Origin: Cytophagaceae bacterium
GTDB lineage: Bacteria; Bacteroidota; Bacteroidia; Cytophagales; Spirosomataceae
DNA length: 37,551 nucleotides
NCBI GenBank assembly: GCA_027488335.1
Contig: JAIYBU010000067.1
Coordinates: 1-37,551, forward strand
Direction: 5' to 3'
The position numbers and the translations under genes are program-made. Below are positions 33,553 through 37,551 of the stretch, piece after piece; the stretch's first letter is position 1, and each line of letters starts with the position of its first letter. The notes beneath the pieces were generated by a model that had not been told where the DNA came from, searched no databases, and saw nothing but the letters and a program-made list of their open reading frames with translations.

Positions 33553-33584
33553 ACAAAAAGTTTGGTCGAAACCAAACTTTTTGT
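33553..33584 (-). terminator. Rho-independent terminator after the alpha-oxoamine synthase gene
   Basis: Perfect 14-bp stem (33553-33566 with 33571-33584; core AGTTTGGT), tetraloop cgaa, T-rich tract on the minus strand, 30 bases past the stop at 33615. Confidence 0.88.
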
Positions 33585-33614
33585 ATAGAAACAATGCTAT
33601 TTTACAAGTTTTCC

Positions 33615-34877
33615 TTACGCCACCGCCAACGGAGCATATTCGCCCGCTTGCAATTTAGTTTGTACTTTCTCGAAACAATCCATTGTATATTCTACATCTT
33701 CAAGCGTATGTGAAGCCGTAGGAATAATACGGAGCATAATAACACCCTTAGGAACAACGGGATAAATAATTACAGAACAGAAAATACCCATGTTTTCTCG
33801 CATATCACGAATCAAATTCGTAACCGTCGGTAAATCATAATTTCCGTGCAAAAATACAGGTGTAACAGGCGAAGTTGTATCACCAATATCAAATCCACGC
33901 TTACGGAAACCATCTTGTAATGCACGAACGATTGTCCAAAGATTTTCTTTAAATTCAGGATGTTTTTTAATCAATTCCAAACGCTTCATTCCTCCCAAAA
34001 CAAATGGCATCGGCAACGCCTTTGCATATGTTTGCGAACGCATATTATATTTCAAGAACATCACGATTTCAGGGTCAGCCGCTATAAATGCACCAATAGC
34101 CGCCATTGATTTAGCAAATGTACAGAAGTGTAAATCTACTTGGTCTTGTACGCCAAAATATTCAGGTACACCCGCACCAGTTGCACCCATCGTACCGAAC
34201 CCGTGAGCATCATCAACCAATAAACGGAAGTTATATTTTTTCTTAAATTCTACAATTTTATCTAAACTACCAACCTTACCCGACATACCAAAAACACCTT
34301 CAGTAATTACCAAAATCCCACCGCCTTGCTCGTCGGCCAATTTGGTTGCTCTTATAAGGTTTTTTTCTAAGCTATCCATGTCGTTGTGTGCAAATTGGTA
34401 GTAAGTACCACCCTTTGCTTTGTGCAAACGAATACCATCAATCAAACAAGCATGGCTTTCGGCATCAAAAACAACAACGTCTTTTCTATCAACGATACAT
34501 TCGATTACCGACATTACTCCTTGATAGCCATAATTTAAAAGAAATGAATCTTTTTTACCAACGTACTCGGCCAATTGTTTTTCAAACTGCTCATGCAATT
34601 CAGTATTTCCCGTCATCATTCTTGCTCCCATTGGGTAAGCCAAACCATATTCAGCAGCCGCCTCAGCATCTGCCTGACGCACCTCTGGATGATTTGCCAA
34701 ACCTAAATAGTTATTCAACGACCAGTTTAACATCTTTTTACCCATAAACTCCATGTGCGGCCCAAGTTCGCCTGAAAGTTTGGGGAAAGAATAATAATGG
34801 TGCGAATTAAGCAATTTTGCCTGCGACCCGATTGGACCTAAATTGTTGAGAGCTTTATCAAAAATATCTTGTGCCAT
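33615..34877 (-). CDS. PLP-dependent alpha-oxoamine synthase (serine palmitoyltransferase / cysteate acyltransferase-like)
   Basis: 420 residues, a fold-type I enzyme of the family that includes serine palmitoyltransferase, KBL and BioF. The PLP lysine is K256 in FCTFAKSMAAIGAF; D222 or D223 and H225 in LLVDDAHGFGTMG hold the cofactor, and H142 in AESHACLIDGIRLH stacks on the ring. NNYLGLANHPEVRQAD and GARMMTGNTELHEQFEKQLAEYVGKKD fit the acyl-CoA-condensing members. In Bacteroidota this type of gene makes the long-chain base of sphingolipids (from serine) or of sulfonolipids such as capnine (from cysteate); sequence alone does not choose. BioF is less likely because no biotin gene adjoins. 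Its promoter is consensus and its leader has a heptamer repeat. Confidence 0.85.
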   Translation of the reverse strand: MAQDIFDKALNNLGPIGSQAKLLNSHHYYSFPKLSGELGPHMEFMGKKMLNWSLNNYLGLANHPEVRQADAEAAAEYGLAYPMGARMMTGNTELHEQFEKQLAEYVGKKDSFLLNYGYQGVMSVIECIVDRKDVVVFDAESHACLIDGIRLHKAKGGTYYQFAHNDMDSLEKNLIRATKLADEQGGGILVITEGVFGMSGKVGSLDKIVEFKKKYNFRLLVDDAHGFGTMGATGAGVPEYFGVQDQVDLHFCTFAKSMAAIGAFIAADPEIVMFLKYNMRSQTYAKALPMPFVLGGMKRLELIKKHPEFKENLWTIVRALQDGFRKRGFDIGDTTSPVTPVFLHGNYDLPTVTNLIRDMRENMGIFCSVIIYPVVPKGVIMLRIIPTASHTLEDVEYTMDCFEKVQTKLQAGEYAPLAVA

Positions 34878-34881
34878 TTTA

Positions 34882-34906
34882 CAATTATCAATTATCAGTT
34901 ATCAAT
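34882..34906 (-). repeat. Heptamer tandem repeat in the synthase leader
   Basis: CAATTAT, CAATTAT, CAGTTAT, CAAT on the plus strand, i.e. about 3.5 copies of a 7-bp unit ending 5 bases before the ATG at 34877. A change in copy number would alter the leader length and spacing. Confidence 0.6.
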
Positions 34907-34943
34907 TTTTAGTAAACTATTAAAATTTTTCACTAAAATACCG

Positions 34944-34976
34944 TGCAAAAATAACGCTTTTTAGTAGGAAAACAAA
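34944..34976 (-). promoter_or_regulatory. Consensus promoter of the alpha-oxoamine synthase gene
   Basis: On the minus strand TTTG (CAAA at 34973-34976), exactly 19 nt, then TATTTTTGC (34944-34952). An essentially perfect match to TTTG-N19-TAnnTTTG, with a leader of about 60 nt. Confidence 0.75.
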
Positions 34977-35240
34977 CGGCAGTTTCTTTGAAAAATCCTA
35001 TCTATACAAAATGTGCAATATTTTTAAGAGATATTTAAAAAATCCAATTCGATTTTAGTGTTAATTAGCAGCGAAATAGTCAACGAACGACGGTCAACAG
35101 ACAAGAGTACTTTAAAAGTCTCCTACCCATTAATGTAACAAACAAAGCATTTTACATTTAGTTAGAAAATCTATCAAAAATAAAAACTGTTAACCGCCGA
35201 CAGTGGACTGAAGACTTACATTAAAAAATCAATCAAAAAC

Positions 35241-36752
35241 GTGATAAAGTCGATTCGTAAAATATTAATTGCCAATAGAGGCGAAATTGCGGTTCGTGTG
35301 ATGCGAACTGCTCGTGAAATGGGTATCAAAACGGTAGCGGTGTTCTCGGAAGCCGACCGAGATTTTCCGCACGTAAAATATGCCGATGAAGCGGTGTGTA
35401 TCGGTCCAGCAGCATCGAAAGAGTCTTATCTAAGAGGCGATAAAATTATTGAAGTTGCCAAAAACTTGGGCGTTGATGCGATTCACCCAGGTTATGGTTT
35501 TTTATCAGAAAATGCCGATTTTTCGAGAAAAGTACAAGAAGCAGGCTTGATTTTCATTGGCCCATCGCCTGAGTCTATCGAGGTAATGGGCGATAAACTA
35601 TCTTCGAAACATACTGTTGCGAAATACAACATTCCGATGGTTCCTGGTACACCCGATGCCATTACTGACCGTGCGGCTGCCAAGCAAAAATCTGCCGAAA
35701 TTGGGTATCCTGTTTTGATAAAAGCCAGTGCGGGTGGTGGCGGAAAAGGCATGAGGGTGGTAGAAAACGAATCCGAGTTTGACGAACAGATGGACCGAGC
35801 CGTTGGTGAAGCAATTTCATCGTTTGGTAATGGGGCTTGTTTCATCGAAAAATACATTACGAAACCCAAGCACATTGAAATTCAAGTCATGGGCGATAAA
35901 CACGGAAACGTAGTGCATTTCTTTGAGCGAGAATGTTCGATTCAGCGACGCCACCAAAAGGTAGTTGAAGAAGCTCCGTCGGCAGTTCTTTCTCCCGAAA
36001 TTAGAGAAGCCATGGGCAAATGTGCCGTTGATGTGGCTAAAGCCTGTAATTATTACGGTGCAGGAACAGTAGAGTTTATCGTTGACGAAGACTTGAATTT
36101 TTATTTTTTAGAAATGAATACTCGCTTGCAGGTTGAACACCCAGTAACCGAAATGATTACGGGAATTGACTTGGTAAAAGAAATGATATATGTGGCAGAA
36201 GGGCGTGAATTAAGCATTAAGCAAGAAGATTTGAAAATAAACGGGCACGCTATTGAGGTGAGGGTTTGTGCCGAAGACCCAGCTAATAATTTCTTGCCCG
36301 ATGTAGGAGTTTTACAGACTTATATACGTCCGCAAGGCAATGGGGTGCGAGTAGATGATGGCATTGAAGAAGGCATGGAGATTCCGATTCACTACGACCC
36401 TATGATTGCGAAACTAATTGCCTATGGAAAAGACCGCACCGAAGCCATTGAAAAAATGATTCGTGCCATTGATGAATTTAAGATTACGGGTGTAGCCACT
36501 ACTCTACCATTCTGTAAATTTGCTCTTCAACACGAAGCTTTTGTCAGTGGGAAATTCGATACTCGTTTTGTGAGTTTATACTTTACACCAGAGGTTTTAC
36601 AACAAGAAATTCCGACTGTAGAACTCGAAATTGCGGCAGTTTTAGCAGCGGAAATATTGAAGCGTAAACGAAATAATAGTTCGGCACAAAGTACTCCAGC
36701 TACAATTCAAAGTAGTCAATGGCGAAGAAATCGGGTGAGTTTGAGAAGTTAA
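35241..36752 (+). CDS. accC: Biotin carboxylase subunit (acetyl-/acyl-CoA carboxylase)
   Basis: 503 residues from a GTG start (35241) that gives the standard opening IKSIRKILIANRGEIAVRVMRTA. It carboxylates biotin on a carrier protein using ATP and bicarbonate. The ATP-grasp domain shows the glycine-rich loop KASAGGGGKGMRVV, HIEIQVMGDKHGNVVHFFERECS, and FYFLEMNTRLQVEHPVTE with R295 and catalytic base E299. KFDTRFVS closes the typical domain. The protein is about 50 residues longer than E. coli AccC, with an Arg/Ser-rich C-terminal tail (EILKRKRNNSSAQSTP) and no biotinyl domain, so it needs a separate carrier. No carrier or carboxyltransferase gene is visible in the window. It may serve acetyl- or propionyl-CoA carboxylase. 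Confidence 0.93.
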   Translation: MIKSIRKILIANRGEIAVRVMRTAREMGIKTVAVFSEADRDFPHVKYADEAVCIGPAASKESYLRGDKIIEVAKNLGVDAIHPGYGFLSENADFSRKVQEAGLIFIGPSPESIEVMGDKLSSKHTVAKYNIPMVPGTPDAITDRAAAKQKSAEIGYPVLIKASAGGGGKGMRVVENESEFDEQMDRAVGEAISSFGNGACFIEKYITKPKHIEIQVMGDKHGNVVHFFERECSIQRRHQKVVEEAPSAVLSPEIREAMGKCAVDVAKACNYYGAGTVEFIVDEDLNFYFLEMNTRLQVEHPVTEMITGIDLVKEMIYVAEGRELSIKQEDLKINGHAIEVRVCAEDPANNFLPDVGVLQTYIRPQGNGVRVDDGIEEGMEIPIHYDPMIAKLIAYGKDRTEAIEKMIRAIDEFKITGVATTLPFCKFALQHEAFVSGKFDTRFVSLYFTPEVLQQEIPTVELEIAAVLAAEILKRKRNNSSAQSTPATIQSSQWRRNRVSLRS

Positions 36753-37146
36753 GATTGCCTATTTTTTAAAATAATCTAAAGCCCAATCAGAAGCCCAAAA
36801 ATGAATGGGAATCCAATAAATGATTGGCATTTGGCAAGAGTTAAGAAGAACACTAAAATAGCAATGAACCCCCACTATTTTTTAGTAAGTGGGGGTTTGT
36901 GTTTTTATGAATTAAAACCGCCGAATTTATCAGTAAATCTCTCAAACTAACATATATTACTATTTGGCATAATGTAAGCCATTTATTTACTCAAAACGCC
37001 AACTAACCTCTCTCAACTTCCACTAATCAAAATCTAATTGACAAACTCAATTTTCCTGCCGAAATTTGTTTCATTAGTCAGCTCTCACACCCTGCTTGGG
37101 CCTCGTGCGTAGAACTGGATGTTTTACATTCAAATTCTGTATAACA
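36753..37146. other. Intergenic region with terminator, no gene
   Basis: 394 bases. After 114 bases it holds the terminator listed separately; the remainder is AT-rich with no ORF, hairpin or clear TTTG-N19-TAnnTTTG promoter for the DUF1648 gene that I can support. Confidence 0.6.
36867..36897 (+). terminator. Rho-independent terminator after accC
   Basis: Perfect 10-bp GC-rich stem AACCCCCACT (36867-36876) / AGTGGGGGTT (36888-36897), 11-nt T-rich loop, then TTGTGTTTTT. It is 114 bases beyond the accC stop. Confidence 0.75.
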
Positions 37147-37551
37147 ATGAAAACTCACAACAATACACTTGTATTTTTTGCAATTCTGATTGCTATTATC
37201 AATTTGGCTTATGCTACTTATTCGTTTGCGAATCTGCCCGCCATAATTCCAATTCATTTTGGCATTGACGGCAAACCCAATGGCTGGGGCGAAAAATACA
37301 CCATATTCTTTATTCCACTCATTAATTTGGCGTTAGTTGGTTTTATGGCCAGTGTTCGCAAAAATCCGTTTAGCTATCTAAATCTTCCCATAAAAGCAAG
37401 CAATAATAATCTCGAAGAAAGAGTAAAACTCGGCAGACAATTATTAGATTTAATTATTGTTGCGATTAGTGCTTTATTCTTTTTTATTGAACTGCACATC
37501 GTAAAATTAAGCCAAAGTCCGATTCAAAGTAGTGGGATTTTTATTATTATC
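37147..37551 (+). CDS. DUF1648 / SdpI-like membrane protein, truncated by the window end
   Basis: The ATG at 37147 opens a frame that is still running at the last base (135 codons seen). A membrane helix (about 8-29) leads into NLPAIIPIHFGIDGKPNGWGEKYTIFFIPL, the DUF1648 signature (I-P-x-H-F-x-x-x-G-x-P-x-G-x-G-x-K) found in SdpI-family immunity and related membrane proteins. Further helices follow at about 52-66 and 98-116. Function is unknown for most members; SdpI itself gives immunity to a toxin in Bacillus, which should not be assumed here. No partner is visible because the window ends. Confidence 0.82.
   Translation, partial: MKTHNNTLVFFAILIAIINLAYATYSFANLPAIIPIHFGIDGKPNGWGEKYTIFFIPLINLALVGFMASVRKNPFSYLNLPIKASNNNLEERVKLGRQLLDLIIVAISALFFFIELHIVKLSQSPIQSSGIFIII

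Larger units (their letters stand above)
34878..35240. other. Divergent intergenic region between the synthase and biotin carboxylase genes
   Basis: 363 bases without a gene. It holds the heptamer repeat (34882-34906) and consensus promoter (34944-34976) of the minus-strand gene, GTCAAC/GTGGAC-type degenerate repeats (35079-35102 and 35189-35208), and a weak TACATTTA (35153-35160) that may serve the biotin carboxylase gene. Confidence 0.6.

Noticed and set aside
1..37551. tRNA, rRNA or CRISPR array
   Set aside because: No cloverleaf-like tRNA, ribosomal segment, or regularly spaced direct repeats were seen in the gaps between genes.

Overview
The window reads as chromosomal DNA of a member of the Bacteroidota, most likely order Cytophagales (Spirosomataceae/Emticicia-like; this placement is inference). 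Support: a PorP/SprF-type protein and a C-terminal type IX secretion (T9SS) sorting domain, a GMC oxidoreductase paired with a gluconate 2-dehydrogenase subunit 3-like protein, absence of clear Shine-Dalgarno sequences, AT-rich intergenic DNA, and repeated matches to the Bacteroidetes promoter (TTTG, about 19 nt, TAnnTTTG). I see no tRNA, rRNA, CRISPR array, transposase or phage gene.

Layout. 1-1.5 kb: a very AT-rich stand-alone PD-(D/E)XK nuclease-like gene, a nested hairpin element and a small unknown protein; this is the most accessory-looking part. 1.5-8.8 kb: a secreted beta-lactamase-fold serine hydrolase, a zinc-type alcohol dehydrogenase-like enzyme, a GH39-like secreted glycosidase, about 0.6 kb with no convincing gene, then three small membrane or membrane-anchored proteins (TspO-like, DoxX-like, a Cys/His protein). 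8.9-11.4 kb: GMC dehydrogenase and its subunit 3-like partner. 11.9-14.3 kb: UDP-glucose dehydrogenase and UDP-glucuronate decarboxylase, making UDP-xylose for surface glycans. 14.6-18.9 kb: a MORN/TonB-C protein, a large unrecognised secreted protein and a PorP/SprF homologue.

19.1-25.8 kb: the complete 2-oxoglutarate dehydrogenase locus (E1, E2, E3). Three small genes sit between E2 and E3: a DUF4177 protein and a DUF433/DUF5615 toxin-antitoxin pair, all on the same strand and tightly packed. The E2 subunit has two lipoyl domains. 25.9-31.3 kb: a GT-C-type membrane glycosyltransferase, a lipoprotein and a 1167-residue M4 metalloprotease with a propeller-like region and a T9SS tail. 31.4-37.5 kb: DUF1003 membrane protein, Gfo/Idh/MocA oxidoreductase, histone H1-like protein, an alpha-oxoamine synthase (probably sphingolipid or sulfonolipid synthesis), biotin carboxylase, and a DUF1648 protein cut by the window end.

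Most transcription units end in strong stem-loops, including a perfect 28-bp-arm palindrome between convergent genes. The best leads for something new are the toxin-antitoxin pair inside the OGDH operon, the duplicated lipoyl domain, the solo nuclease with its nested hairpins, and the orphan 745-residue secreted protein. No obviously new multi-gene system is evident.
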